Source: Clostridioides difficile (GTDB lineage Bacteria; Bacillota; Clostridia; Peptostreptococcales; Peptostreptococcaceae). Taken from it: a DNA stretch of 32,132 nucleotides. Below, piece after piece: positions 17,366-26,277 of this stretch; within the stretch, counting starts at the first letter, position 1; every line of letters begins with the position of its first letter. Below the pieces are notes generated by a model, which ran no database searches, was not told where the DNA came from, and saw only the letters and a program-made list of their open reading frames with translations. The translations under genes and the position numbers were made by a program. The stretch covers positions 1 to 32,132 of the forward strand of contig NZ_OEZH01000152.1 in the NCBI RefSeq assembly GCF_900243075.1, in the 5' to 3' direction.

Positions 17366-17399
17366 AAACTTTATCTCCAGAAACACTCTATCTTAAATT

Positions 17400-18584
17400 T
17401 TATTTTTTAAATTTATCCATATAATTTATAACAGACTGACATAGTACATTTGTACCTACTAATATAGAATTTTTATCAGCTTTAAATTTAGGATTATGCC
17501 ACTGATACATACAACCTTGTTCTTTGTTACCTACTCCTAACCAGTAAAAAAATCCTGGTGCTTTTTCCATAAATATAGAAAAATCTTCTCCTCCTGTAGA
17601 AGGTATTGGATCAACTATAGCATCTTCTGAATACAAATCACACACAGACTTACAAGCTATTGTGTACATCTCTTTACTGTTTATAACGGCTGGTAAATCA
17701 AATAAATAATCTAGCTTTGCAGTTGCTTGATATCCACGAGCTATCTCACAAACTATATTTTCTAAATTTTCTGATATTTTCTTTCGTACTTCATTACTAA
17801 AGCTTCTACATGTACCTGTCATATCTACCTTTTCTGAAATTACATTATTTGCAGTGCCTCCATTTATAGTACCTATTGATATAACAGCTGGTTCTAATGG
17901 ACTTATGTTTCTGCTTACTATGGTTTGAATACCCATTATAATTGCACTTGATGCTACTATAGGGTCTATTGTTCTGTTTGGTATACCTCCATGACCTCCA
18001 AAACCATTTACTTCTATCTTAATAGTATCCACTGCTGCCATTAATCCACCTAACTTAACCCCTACTTTTCCACAAGGTATATCTGGATGATTATGGAGTC
18101 CAAATATAGCATCAACTTTTGGGTTTTCCATTACTCCTCGTTCCACTAGCATCTTAGCACCTTTATTGACTTCCTCTGCTGGTTGAAATATAAACTTTAC
18201 ATTTCCATGGAGACTATCTTTAATGTGAGACAATACATATGCACATCCTACAAGGCAAGATGTATGTATATCATGTCCACATGCATGCATTATACCATCA
18301 TATTTTGATTTGTATTCAATATCAACCTCTTCATATATTGGTAAAGCATCAATATCTCCTCTTAATGCTACTGTAGGACCATCGTACTTTCCTTTTAATA
18401 ATCCTACTACTCCCGTCTCCATTCCCAGGTCTAATATCTCTATACCTAAACTTACTAATAAATTTTTTATAGCTTTTGTAGTCCTAAATTCTTTAAAACT
18501 TAATTCGGGGTGCATATGAATATCTGTAAAAAAATCTAAAATATCTTCTTTATACTTTTCTGAGATTAAAATAAGTTCATGCAT
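17400..18584 (-). CDS. M20-family metal amidohydrolase
   Basis: Cytoplasmic di-metal peptidase/aminoacylase of the M20D group (394 residues), which hydrolyses N-acyl amino acids or related amides. The N-terminal part holds HMHPELSFKEF, the metal-binding RGDIDALPI and HACGHDIHTS, and QPAEEVNKGA with the catalytic glutamate pair. A dimerisation lid sits in the middle (VNGFGGHGGIPNRTIDPIV), and GGEDFSIFMEKAPGFF near the end supplies the last ligands. Length is normal and there is no signal peptide. The ATG has a GGAGAGG-type ribosome site. It heads the M20-AbgT-SHMT unit, with 238 nt of AT-rich leader carrying part of a motif shared with the YkvI and serS upstream regions. Partnership with AbgT suggests that it cleaves the imported compound. 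Confidence 0.92.
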   Translation of the reverse strand: MHELILISEKYKEDILDFFTDIHMHPELSFKEFRTTKAIKNLLVSLGIEILDLGMETGVVGLLKGKYDGPTVALRGDIDALPIYEEVDIEYKSKYDGIMHACGHDIHTSCLVGCAYVLSHIKDSLHGNVKFIFQPAEEVNKGAKMLVERGVMENPKVDAIFGLHNHPDIPCGKVGVKLGGLMAAVDTIKIEVNGFGGHGGIPNRTIDPIVASSAIIMGIQTIVSRNISPLEPAVISIGTINGGTANNVISEKVDMTGTCRSFSNEVRKKISENLENIVCEIARGYQATAKLDYLFDLPAVINSKEMYTIACKSVCDLYSEDAIVDPIPSTGGEDFSIFMEKAPGFFYWLGVGNKEQGCMYQWHNPKFKADKNSILVGTNVLCQSVINYMDKFKK

Positions 18585-18747
18585 ACTAACACCTCTCCAA
18601 AATTTTATTTTTTGATTTTTTGCTAATTTAACTACAAATTATATAAGTTACTAATATTTATAAAGATATTTTTTATAAATTTAATTTTGTTTATATTTAT
18701 ATTTTACTATATTATTTTAATTAAATATATTATCATATTTTGCAATT

Positions 18748-18777
18748 TATTTAACTATTTTGACTTTTTAAATTCGA
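18748..18777. promoter_or_regulatory. Shared upstream motif, weaker copy (M20 unit)
   Basis: Contains CTATTTTGACTTTTT (18755-18769), identical over 15 nt to the serS-upstream copy and matching 21 of 30 positions overall. It lies about 165-190 nt upstream of the M20 start. Its role is inferred only from recurrence. Confidence 0.4.
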
Positions 18778-18822
18778 ATTATATAAAAAATTTCTTTAAC
18801 TAGAAACTATTAATAAGTGGCT

Positions 18823-19911
18823 CTATTCCTGACTTTGTGTTGATTTCTCTCTACATGTAATTGCTTTATATACCATACAAACTAAAATTAAAAGTCCCAT
18901 ATAACCTGTATATGGATATAAAATATTTACTAGTTTACCAAATGGTAAAAATCCACCTATACAAGCCAAAATAGCTATTACTGTTGTTACAAGTTTAAAT
19001 TTAGGGTGTTCATCTTCAACTATTCTATTAGTCACAGACCATAAAAGTGGAACAGCTGTTGTATAAATACCTAATATAAGTGCAACTGAGAAACATACAC
19101 CTATAATAGGAGCTATATTATCTGCTAAATAAAGTGATGGTATTTCTTTCATGTACAAGTTTCCTATATCTGAAATCATAGCCAAATACATAACTATGCC
19201 AGCAGTCATAAATACAACTCCACCTAATAAACCTCCCCAGAAAGCATCCTTTTTACTTTCAATGGAAGCTCCCATTCCTGTTAAAAAAACAATCATTACA
19301 ATAATATTTAATGTATTATATATTACACCTGAAATGATTGGACTTTCTGATGCTTTTGTAACTTCAATATTTTTCATAGCTTCTCCAACCATAGATAAAC
19401 CATCAAAATGCTTAAATAAGCTTATTAATCCAACAGCAATTGTAAATACTGCTATCACTGGTCCAATACGACCAAGTATACTTACTAATTTTTCTAGACC
19501 CATAGACACTGTAATCAAGGTAGCAACAGCCATCAACACTCTTCCCAAATAAGGATTTATACCATAATATTCAGTTAAAGTTGAACCTGCACCTGAAATC
19601 ATTACTATAAGAATTCCAAATAAAAATATTGGACTAAACCATTCGTAAAATTTTCCTAAAATCTTTCCACAATAGAAAGTATAAATTCTTGTTGGTTCTT
19701 TAAGTTTTAATTCTCTCCCTCTAGTTATAACTTCAGCACCAAGAAATGAAAATAACACCATTGATATTAACGCCCCAATCAGCCCCATATACCCTTGTGA
19801 GGCAAAAAATTGGAGTATTTCTTGACCAGTAGCAAATCCAGAACCAATTGCTGTCGCTAAATAAGCACCCGCAATACAGATAATATTTTTCACATTGACT
19901 TTATCTGACAT
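18823..19911 (-). CDS. YkvI-family membrane protein (putative transporter)
   Basis: Integral membrane protein of 362 residues with about ten hydrophobic segments. The first helices (ICIAGAYLATAIGSGFATGQ, then EILQFFASQGYMG) carry the Gly-rich unwound-helix pattern of the APC/LeuT-like superfamily, as in YkvI and related amino-acid permease relatives. The ATG has a GGAGG site 7-8 nt upstream. It lies between the response regulator and the M20-AbgT-SHMT unit, each separated by more than 230 nt, so it probably has its own promoter. The 275-nt leader contains a perfect 14-bp palindrome and the shared 30-nt motif, suggesting regulated expression. By context it may import an amino acid or export a product of the neighbouring enzymes. 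Substrate unknown. Confidence 0.82.
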   Translation of the reverse strand: MSDKVNVKNIICIAGAYLATAIGSGFATGQEILQFFASQGYMGLIGALISMVLFSFLGAEVITRGRELKLKEPTRIYTFYCGKILGKFYEWFSPIFLFGILIVMISGAGSTLTEYYGINPYLGRVLMAVATLITVSMGLEKLVSILGRIGPVIAVFTIAVGLISLFKHFDGLSMVGEAMKNIEVTKASESPIISGVIYNTLNIIVMIVFLTGMGASIESKKDAFWGGLLGGVVFMTAGIVMYLAMISDIGNLYMKEIPSLYLADNIAPIIGVCFSVALILGIYTTAVPLLWSVTNRIVEDEHPKFKLVTTVIAILACIGGFLPFGKLVNILYPYTGYMGLLILVCMVYKAITCREKSTQSQE

Positions 19912-20103
19912 ATTAAATTACCTCCATTATAAAGTTACCTTCTTTAACAAGTATAAATTCAAAGTAAATTAAATGAAAATTCCGTCTTTTTAGAATAGTA
20001 TTTGACCTACTTTTTTATTTTTATATCTTTTTATTTTTATTTATATATATTTTTTTATATAAATAGGTACAGCTTTTATAAGGTTTAATATTATTAAATA
20101 TAT

Positions 20104-20117
20104 TTAAAGCGCTTTAA
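20104..20117. promoter_or_regulatory. Perfect 14-bp palindrome TTAAAGCGCTTTAA
   Basis: The only GC-centred palindrome in a very AT-rich leader, about 190 nt upstream of the YkvI start. The AAGCGCTT core resembles LacI/CcpA-class operators. Binding by any specific regulator is inference. Confidence 0.45.
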
Positions 20118-20159
20118 TTTTTATTATAATTAAAGTATACTTACTCAGACATATTCAAA

Positions 20160-20189
20160 CAATTATCTATATTGACTTTTTATTTATCA
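20160..20189. promoter_or_regulatory. Shared 30-nt motif, copy upstream of the YkvI gene
   Basis: Begins CAATTATCTATATTGACTTT and matches the serS-upstream copy at 28 of 30 positions. It overlaps the stop codon of the response regulator and lies about 250 nt upstream of the YkvI start, nearly the same distance as the serS copy from serS. Confidence 0.55.
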
Positions 20190-20891
20190 TTTTCGATTTT
20201 TAGTATTCAATTTATAAACTTTTGGAGTCACTCCTTTTTCTATCTTAAAGTTTTTATAGAAGTTATTCAGGCTATTATATCCAACTATTTCTGCAATCTC
20301 ATTTATACTTTTTGTAGTATTTTCAAGTAAATCAATAGATTTTTCTATTCTTATATGATTTAGATATGATATAAAAGTCGTATTCAAATTACTTTTAAAA
20401 ATCCTAGATATATTAGATGGATTGGTCAAAAATAATCTAGCACAATCATTTAACTTTAAGTCATCACTATAATTTAGATTTATATATTCCAGTATTTCAT
20501 TTAATAAATCATTATTAGTATATTGATATCCGATAATCTTTTCTACAGACTTAGTAAATTCTTTCATATCTAATGGTTTAAGGAGTATATCTTTTACATT
20601 TAATCTCAAAGCTTTTTGAGCATATTCAAAATAATCAAAAGCAGTTATTACTACAAAATTTATTTTTTTAGATAGGTGAGATGTTTTTTCTATTACTTCT
20701 AACCCATTGTATATTGGCATTTGAATATCTATAAAAACTATGTCTGGCTCTAAACCAATTATTTTCTCTACCGCTTCATCACCGGATGTTGCTTTATCAA
20801 CAATTTTTATTGGCATATCTTTCATTTCTATAAAGTGTGTTATTATTTTTAAAACAGCTTCTTCATCATCTATTATTAGTGCTCTTCTCAT
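20187..20891 (-). CDS. Response regulator, receiver plus AraC-type DNA-binding domain (YesN-like)
   Basis: A 234-residue two-component regulator. The receiver (1-120) has the acidic pair DD at 8-9, phospho-acceptor Asp55 in VFIDIQMP, and Lys in LLKPLD. The C-terminal AraC/XylS domain (about 130-230) holds two helix-turn-helices, including NPSNISRIFKSNLNTTFI and INEIAEIVGYNSLNNFYKNF, which ends GVTPKVYK. It is transcribed 113 nt downstream of the LytS-type histidine kinase, its obvious partner. Likely targets are the YkvI and M20-AbgT-SHMT genes just downstream. The shared 30-nt motif is one candidate binding site. Confidence 0.92.
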   Translation of the reverse strand: MRRALIIDDEEAVLKIITHFIEMKDMPIKIVDKATSGDEAVEKIIGLEPDIVFIDIQMPIYNGLEVIEKTSHLSKKINFVVITAFDYFEYAQKALRLNVKDILLKPLDMKEFTKSVEKIIGYQYTNNDLLNEILEYINLNYSDDLKLNDCARLFLTNPSNISRIFKSNLNTTFISYLNHIRIEKSIDLLENTTKSINEIAEIVGYNSLNNFYKNFKIEKGVTPKVYKLNTKNRK

Positions 20892-21004
20892 GAGAATTCC
20901 TCCCTTTTAGCTTAATAATATAAAAAAGCAAGATATATAAAACAACATAAAAACATCTAATATATTTCTTAATATTTATAAAATTTATTAATTTTATATA
21001 AGTT

Positions 21005-22510
21005 CTATACATACTCCTTATAATTTTCAATAGGAATTTTAATCATTATGTAAGTCCCCTCATTATCACTTGACTTTATATCCATATCAAAATTATTTCC
21101 ATAAGCAGATGTAAATTTTGCATATATTAGAGACAAACCATGACCATTATTACTACGAATACCTGCCTTTATTTTGTCTATACTATTTTCTTCTAAGATA
21201 GTTCCATTATTATGAATTTCTATAATAGCATACTGGGAATCTGCTCTTGCAATTATTTCTATTCGCTTTTTTGAATCAATATCTCTAAACCCATGTGTAA
21301 ATGCATTCTCTACAATAGGTTGCATAAAGTTAAAAGGTACAGAAAGGTTATATAGCTTCCTTGGAATAAGGTACTTTACTTTAAGTTCATCTCCATAACG
21401 CAATTTCTGTAAATTCAAATAATTTTTAATATATAATATTTCAGATTCTAATTCTACAAATCGTAAATTAGACCTCATTGTATATCTAAACATTTTTGAT
21501 AAATCTATTATTGCACTATACAAATCATAACTACCATCATCAAGTGCTATGCTTGCCATTGAATTTAGAGTATTAAATAAAAAATGATGATTTATTCTTA
21601 AATTAGTAACCATATCTTGAGCTACCTTTAAATTCATTTCAAGTTGTTCTCCATAGTGATACGTTCTTGCAATAGTTTTCTCTTTTTCCTGCAAATCCTT
21701 TCTTATATCATTAAATGAACAAAAATTTATTATGTTTTTAGATATTTGTTTCAAAAGACGTTTTATACTTCTAGCAGCACCTTCTGGTATATCATATAAA
21801 TTACTATGTGTTGTATCTAAATTTAAATCAGATAATAATATATATCCCCCTCTTATAACACCTATACTATTATTTTTGTATAATATAGGTATATTATATA
21901 TGGTTATCCCATACTTACATACAAATTGGTTGCTACTTTTTTGATTCATACAATCACAATTTTGAGGAAATTTCATAGGATTACACTTTTCAAAACAAAA
22001 TAGTGGAAAATAAGGATTTTTTAAAACTATATTCCATGAATCATCATATATAATCAATGGAATTCTAAATGGGTCTATAAATTGACCACGAATTGATTCT
22101 ACAGCCGCATACAAATTTAAAGTACTTTCGCTATAATTTATTAAAGTCTTCTTCAAATAATTATTAGGATTAATATCTATAACTTCATTCTCTCCTACAT
22201 CATCTACATTATTGGAAACAATAAGCTCTTTTATCGCTCTATCACCTGTATTTATAGTTTCATGTGTGCTACCGGATTCTATATAAAAAATCATACCTTG
22301 GTAAAATGGCTTCCAGACTCCATTTATAATATATAAACCCTCACCTTCTAAAATATATATCATCTGTTCTTGACCATAATGAACATGATTAAAATGTTTT
22401 TTACCTGGCATAGTTACTGCAATGTATATATTCATAGCTTGTTTTGGGTCGTTTTCATCATAAGTATGTTTCCATTCAATATATCCCCATTCAGTATTTT
22501 GAATTTTCAT
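21005..22510 (-). CDS. Cupin-PocR-LytS hybrid sensor histidine kinase
   Basis: A 501-residue cytoplasmic sensor without membrane segments. Residues about 1-100 form a cupin domain (HFNHVHYGQEQM and IYILEGEG, then GMIFYIESGSTHETINTGD). Residues about 120-228 look like a PocR-type ligand domain with clustered cysteines (172, 176, 185, 187, 198) ending GVIRGGYILLS. A short coiled linker leads to a LytS/YesM-type kinase: phospho-acceptor region INHHFLFNTLNSM (His308/His309) and an ATPase domain with PIVENAFTHGF and NNGHGLSLIYAKF. The canonical NPHFLFN reads NHHFLFN. Both sensors are soluble, so it probably reads an intracellular ligand. It stands 113 nt upstream of the AraC-type regulator gene. 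The ATG follows AAAGGAA. The cupin and PocR ligands are unknown. Confidence 0.9.
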   Translation of the reverse strand: MKIQNTEWGYIEWKHTYDENDPKQAMNIYIAVTMPGKKHFNHVHYGQEQMIYILEGEGLYIINGVWKPFYQGMIFYIESGSTHETINTGDRAIKELIVSNNVDDVGENEVIDINPNNYLKKTLINYSESTLNLYAAVESIRGQFIDPFRIPLIIYDDSWNIVLKNPYFPLFCFEKCNPMKFPQNCDCMNQKSSNQFVCKYGITIYNIPILYKNNSIGVIRGGYILLSDLNLDTTHSNLYDIPEGAARSIKRLLKQISKNIINFCSFNDIRKDLQEKEKTIARTYHYGEQLEMNLKVAQDMVTNLRINHHFLFNTLNSMASIALDDGSYDLYSAIIDLSKMFRYTMRSNLRFVELESEILYIKNYLNLQKLRYGDELKVKYLIPRKLYNLSVPFNFMQPIVENAFTHGFRDIDSKKRIEIIARADSQYAIIEIHNNGTILEENSIDKIKAGIRSNNGHGLSLIYAKFTSAYGNNFDMDIKSSDNEGTYIMIKIPIENYKEYV

Positions 22511-22570
22511 AAGAGATTCCTTTCTACCTGTAAATTATTTATGTTCATATTTTAAGAGATTAGTAAATAA

Positions 22571-22637
22571 AAATGTGTACATACTCTTTCATATGATAGC
22601 TTATATATCAATATTCATTAGTTTGTACACACTTTTA
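22571..22637. terminator. Inverted repeat between serS and the kinase, probable terminator
   Basis: AAATGTGTACA (22571-22581) pairs with TGTACACACTT (22624-22634) with one mismatch and a loop of about 40 nt. T-rich runs flank both ends. It lies 65-130 nt past the serS stop. The GTGTACA arms could instead be a pair of regulator half-sites for the kinase promoter. Confidence 0.5.
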
Positions 22638-22701
22638 TATTAATTATTTTTTTTTAATTACTTCTGATTATTATATCATTTAAAAATACATAGTCTGACT
22701 C

Positions 22702-23973
22702 TTATTTAATAATAGAAACTCCCATATACGGTCTTAAAACTTCAGGAACAATTACAGACCCATCTTCTTGTTGATAATTTTCTAATATAGCTGCAACACT
22801 TCTTCCAATAGCTAACCCAGAGCCATTTAATGTATGTGCATATTCAGCTTTAGAATCTTTATCTCTTTTAAATCTTATTCCTGCTCTTCTAGCTTGGAAA
22901 TCTTCACAATTTGAACAAGATGAAATTTCAACATATCTATTGTAACTTGGCATCCAGACCTCTACATCATATTTAAAAGAAGCTGTGAATCCTAAATCTC
23001 CTGTACATATCTTTACTACTCTATATGGTAGGTTCAACAATTGTAGCATAGTCTCAGCGTTGTTAGTAAGCTTTTCTAACTCATTGTAAGATTCTTCTGG
23101 TGCTACTATTTTGACCATTTCTACTTTATTAAATTGATGCTGTCTTACCAACCCCCTTGTATCTCTTCCAGCAGAACCAGCCTCTGACCTAAAACATGGA
23201 GTATAAGCTGTATAATTTATTGGTAATTGTTTAAATTTAAGTATTTCATTAGCATGTATATTAGTCAAAGGAACTTCTGATGTTGGAATCATAAAATAAT
23301 CCAGTCCTTCTATTTTAAACATATCTTCTTCAAACTTAGGTAACTGTCCTGTACCTAAAAAACTATTTCTATTTGCCATAAATGGTGGAATAACTTCTGT
23401 ATATCCATTTACCGTTGTGTTTGTATCCAAGTAAAAATTTAATAATGCTCTCTCTAACCTAGCACCTAGTCCTTTATAAAGAGTGAATCTTGAACCAGTT
23501 ATTTTACTAGCTGTTTCAAAGTCAAGTATACCTAACTCAGTCCCAATTTCCCAATGAGCCTTAGATTTAAAGTCAAAAGTAGTAGTCTTTCCCCAAGTTC
23601 TTACCTCAACATTATCTTCATCAGTTTCACCTTGTGGAACTTCTGGATGTGGTACGTTTGGTATTCTCATTAATAGGTATTCCATTTTATCTTCTACTTC
23701 TTTAAGATTTTGGTCTATTACTTTAATTTTGTCAGATAGCTCTTTTAGTTTAACCTTTTCATTTTCTATATCTTTACCCTCTTTTATAAGATTTGGTATA
23801 TTTTTAGACGCTGTATTTAATTCATTTTTCATGACTTCAACTTCTTGGAGAATCTTTCTTCTTTCATCATCTAACTTAACTACTTCATCAAGATTAAAGG
23901 CTTTTTCACCTCTTCTTTCCATTGCTTTTTTTATACAATCTAAATTTTCTCTTATTCTTTTTATATCAAGCAT
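22702..23973 (-). CDS. serS: Seryl-tRNA synthetase
   Basis: Class II aminoacyl-tRNA synthetase (423 residues) that charges tRNA(Ser). The N-terminal antiparallel coiled coil (about 27-105) binds the long variable arm of the tRNA. The catalytic core has motif 2 [17 protein letters not shown] followed by HQFNKVEMV, and motif 3 [20 protein letters not shown]. Length and motifs are complete. A sigma-A promoter lies 138 nt upstream. The leader carries a 10-bp hairpin (24010-24019 with 24047-24056), but I see no T-box sequence. My recollection is that C. difficile also has a serS near the replication origin, in which case this is a second copy. Its position upstream of a two-component system and an SHMT-like gene, plus the shared 30-nt motif, hints at a role connected with serine or a serine analogue. 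Confidence 0.96.
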   Translation of the reverse strand: MLDIKRIRENLDCIKKAMERRGEKAFNLDEVVKLDDERRKILQEVEVMKNELNTASKNIPNLIKEGKDIENEKVKLKELSDKIKVIDQNLKEVEDKMEYLLMRIPNVPHPEVPQGETDEDNVEVRTWGKTTTFDFKSKAHWEIGTELGILDFETASKITGSRFTLYKGLGARLERALLNFYLDTNTTVNGYTEVIPPFMANRNSFLGTGQLPKFEEDMFKIEGLDYFMIPTSEVPLTNIHANEILKFKQLPINYTAYTPCFRSEAGSAGRDTRGLVRQHQFNKVEMVKIVAPEESYNELEKLTNNAETMLQLLNLPYRVVKICTGDLGFTASFKYDVEVWMPSYNRYVEISSCSNCEDFQARRAGIRFKRDKDSKAEYAHTLNGSGLAIGRSVAAILENYQQEDGSVIVPEVLRPYMGVSIIK

Positions 23974-24110
23974 TTTTTCCTCCTCAGTATTTAAGATTGG
24001 ATGTTATCTCTTAATCTCAAATAATTTTGATAATGTATTTTCTGTCTGAGGTTAAGAAATTTTTTTGTTTTACCCGAACCTATTTATTTTTATTTCATTT
24101 ATTTAGTTAT

Positions 24111-24139
24111 ATTTTACTCACTTTTTTATGTATTGTCAA
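24111..24139 (-). promoter_or_regulatory. Sigma-A promoter of serS
   Basis: Perfect TTGACA (24134-24139), a 17-bp spacer and TAAAAT (24111-24116) on the minus strand. Transcription would start near 24104, leaving a leader of about 130 nt with one hairpin. Confidence 0.8.
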
Positions 24140-24225
24140 ATTATATTTAATTAAATTAATATAATTTAATTTTTAAGTAATATGTTTAGAATTAACTTCA
24201 TTATAATTATATCGATTTTGCTAAT

Positions 24226-24255
24226 CAATTATCTATTTTGACTTTTTCTTTATCA
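24226..24255. promoter_or_regulatory. Shared 30-nt motif, copy upstream of serS
   Basis: Begins CAATTATCTATTTTGACTTT and matches the copy at 20160-20189 at 28 of 30 positions. It lies about 90 bp upstream of the serS -35 box and about 250 nt from the start codon. The rest of 24256-24672 holds no gene that I can support. Confidence 0.55.
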
Positions 24256-24515
24256 ATCTTGTATAGTTATTAACTTTCATATGAACTTTTTTATATATAA
24301 TATAGTCCCTATATATCTCTTATTTGGATAGGATTATTTTAATGAATGATTCAAGTATAGGTATGAATTTAAATTTGCTATTATAAATTTAGCTTCAAAA
24401 TCTACTGCAAAGTAATATACATAGTCGTTTTATAAACTAATAACTGCAAATACTAATTACTTAATTATTTAATATAATACATAGATAACTTTAATAAATT
24501 GACAGTTCTTTAAAA

Positions 24516-24619
24516 AGGTAGAATCAATAAAATTATACTGATAAATCTTCAATACAATAATTAAAATTTAATAAAAAATATAATTGTTGATTTAACTGTA
24601 ATCTTATTTAATTCTACCT
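24516..24619. repeat. Imperfect long inverted repeat in a gene-free stretch
   Basis: AGGTAGAAT (24516-24524) and ATTCTACCT (24611-24619) begin longer imperfect arms of about 20 nt. The structure lies past the amidohydrolase stop on the minus strand, so it may be a weak terminator or a decayed 104-bp MITE. No second copy was found in the window. Confidence 0.35.
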
Positions 24620-24672
24620 AATTTATTATCTAAAACTATTTTTTTATAGATGATAAAATATCTAACTTACAT

Positions 24673-26277
24673 CTATTTTAAAGAATACAATACTTCCCCT
24701 TCTCTTATAGTCTGCAATACTTTAATATCTTTTATTTTCATAGGGTCGATTGTAATTGGATTTTCATCTAATATTATCAAATTAGCTAGTTTACCTTCTT
24801 TAATTGAGCCTTTTTTATCTTCTTCAAAATATTGATATGCTGCATTTATAGTAACACCTTTTAAAGCATCTAATGGGCTTATCTTTTCATTTTCGCCTAT
24901 TTGTATACCTTTTTTGGTAATTCTATTGACAGCACACCATACTGTTTCCAGCATGTTAGGGGCTATTACTGGTGTATCTTGATGCAGAGTATAAATTACC
25001 CCTTTTTCTATAGTCGTTTTAAGTGGGCTAATCTTAAATGCTCTATCTTCTCCAAGGTTTTTGATATGAATGTCACCCCAATAATATGTGTGAGCTACAA
25101 AGTATGAAGGTATCATATTTATTTTCTTCATATCATCAATTTGGTCTTCTCTTACAGTTTGAGCATGTATCATAACTGGTCTTATATTATTTTCACTACT
25201 TTGCTCTTTTAAATTTAAATTTTTCTCAAATGCATCTATCAACTGGTCTGCTGCTGCATCTCCATTACAATGAGTTAAAAGTTGCATCTTTTCTTTTAGT
25301 GAAATATCTATAAACCTTTCTACTTCTTCATCTTTATATATAGGGTATCCACAGTAACCATCGTCTGAATTTTCATATGGTCTAGTTAGCCATGCTGTCT
25401 TTCCTTGTGGAGAACCATCTAAAAATATCTTATATCCACCTATTTTAAATCTATTTATATATTTCTTTATAAAATCTCTATTCTCATCTGCCACAGACTT
25501 ACTTTTTTTCAAATTTACATATCCTACAACATCCATTTTTAATTTATTTTGATTTGCCATTGTTTTTAGAAGGTTAAATTGATTTTCTTCCATTAAACCT
25601 TCTTGAGCTGTTGTAATTCCATAACTTAAATATATGTCTTGTGCTTTTTCAATTGAATTAAAAATCTCATCTGGTGATGGTTGTTTTATTTTAGATGACA
25701 CATTAAAAAATGCATTTTCCTCTAAATATCCGTTTGGCTCTTTACTTTCTTCTACTCTACCTATATGCCCACCTTCTGGGTCCTGTGTTTCATGAGTAAC
25801 ACCAAGTTGCTTTAATCCCAAGGTATTTGCAACTCCCATATGACCAGAGGCATGTGAAATTAGTATTGGATTCTCTGAAGATGCACTGTCGAGTACATCC
25901 TTATCTGGATGTTTATTTTCTTCTAAAAAATTATTGTCATATGAAAATCCAATTATCCAGTCACCCTTTTTTATATTGTTTGACTCTTTGAAATTCTGTA
26001 TTTTTTTTACTATGTCTTTAAAACTAGTTGCATCTTCTAAAGGAATTAGTTTTAGTGTAGTAGCAAAAGCTATCAAGTGACTATGTGAATCTATAAAAGA
26101 TGGCATCAATGTCTTGCCTTTTAAATCTATAAGTTCTGTATCTTTATTCTTCAAAGAAAATACTTCTTCTTTTGTTCCTATCTTTTTTATTATTTTATCT
26201 TTTATAAGAATAGCATCTCCACATATTGAATCTTCCATTGTGATGATATTTCCATTATAATAAATTTTTTCCTTCAT
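24673..26277 (-). CDS. YtcJ-like metal-dependent amidohydrolase
   Basis: A 534-residue member of the amidohydrolase superfamily, YtcJ/Amidohydro_3 group. Metal-binding HxH occurs early (His65 and His67 in DSHSHL). Later ligands are the His of LTHCNGDAA and of VMIHAQTV, and the Asp of TLHQDTPV. A C-terminal beta-barrel return, KEGKLANLIILDENP, is typical of the family. There is no signal peptide. The ATG has an AAGGAGAA site. It is divergent from the nitrilase gene across 385 nt, and the two could process related C-N bonds, but no substrate is visible. YtcJ members are often annotated loosely, so only the superfamily is firm. Confidence 0.88.
   Translation of the reverse strand: MKEKIYYNGNIITMEDSICGDAILIKDKIIKKIGTKEEVFSLKNKDTELIDLKGKTLMPSFIDSHSHLIAFATTLKLIPLEDATSFKDIVKKIQNFKESNNIKKGDWIIGFSYDNNFLEENKHPDKDVLDSASSENPILISHASGHMGVANTLGLKQLGVTHETQDPEGGHIGRVEESKEPNGYLEENAFFNVSSKIKQPSPDEIFNSIEKAQDIYLSYGITTAQEGLMEENQFNLLKTMANQNKLKMDVVGYVNLKKSKSVADENRDFIKKYINRFKIGGYKIFLDGSPQGKTAWLTRPYENSDDGYCGYPIYKDEEVERFIDISLKEKMQLLTHCNGDAAADQLIDAFEKNLNLKEQSSENNIRPVMIHAQTVREDQIDDMKKINMIPSYFVAHTYYWGDIHIKNLGEDRAFKISPLKTTIEKGVIYTLHQDTPVIAPNMLETVWCAVNRITKKGIQIGENEKISPLDALKGVTINAAYQYFEEDKKGSIKEGKLANLIILDENPITIDPMKIKDIKVLQTIREGEVLYSLK

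Noticed and set aside
23974-24104. T-box riboswitch in the serS leader
   Set aside because: The conserved AGGGTGGNACCGCG-type sequence is absent on the minus strand, and the leader of about 130 nt is too short. Only one hairpin is visible.
24236-24263. Plus-strand promoter made by TTGACT and TATAGT in the shared motif
   Set aside because: The spacing is 18 nt, but no plus-strand gene follows before the convergent amidohydrolase. The -10-like hexamer is absent from the other copies.
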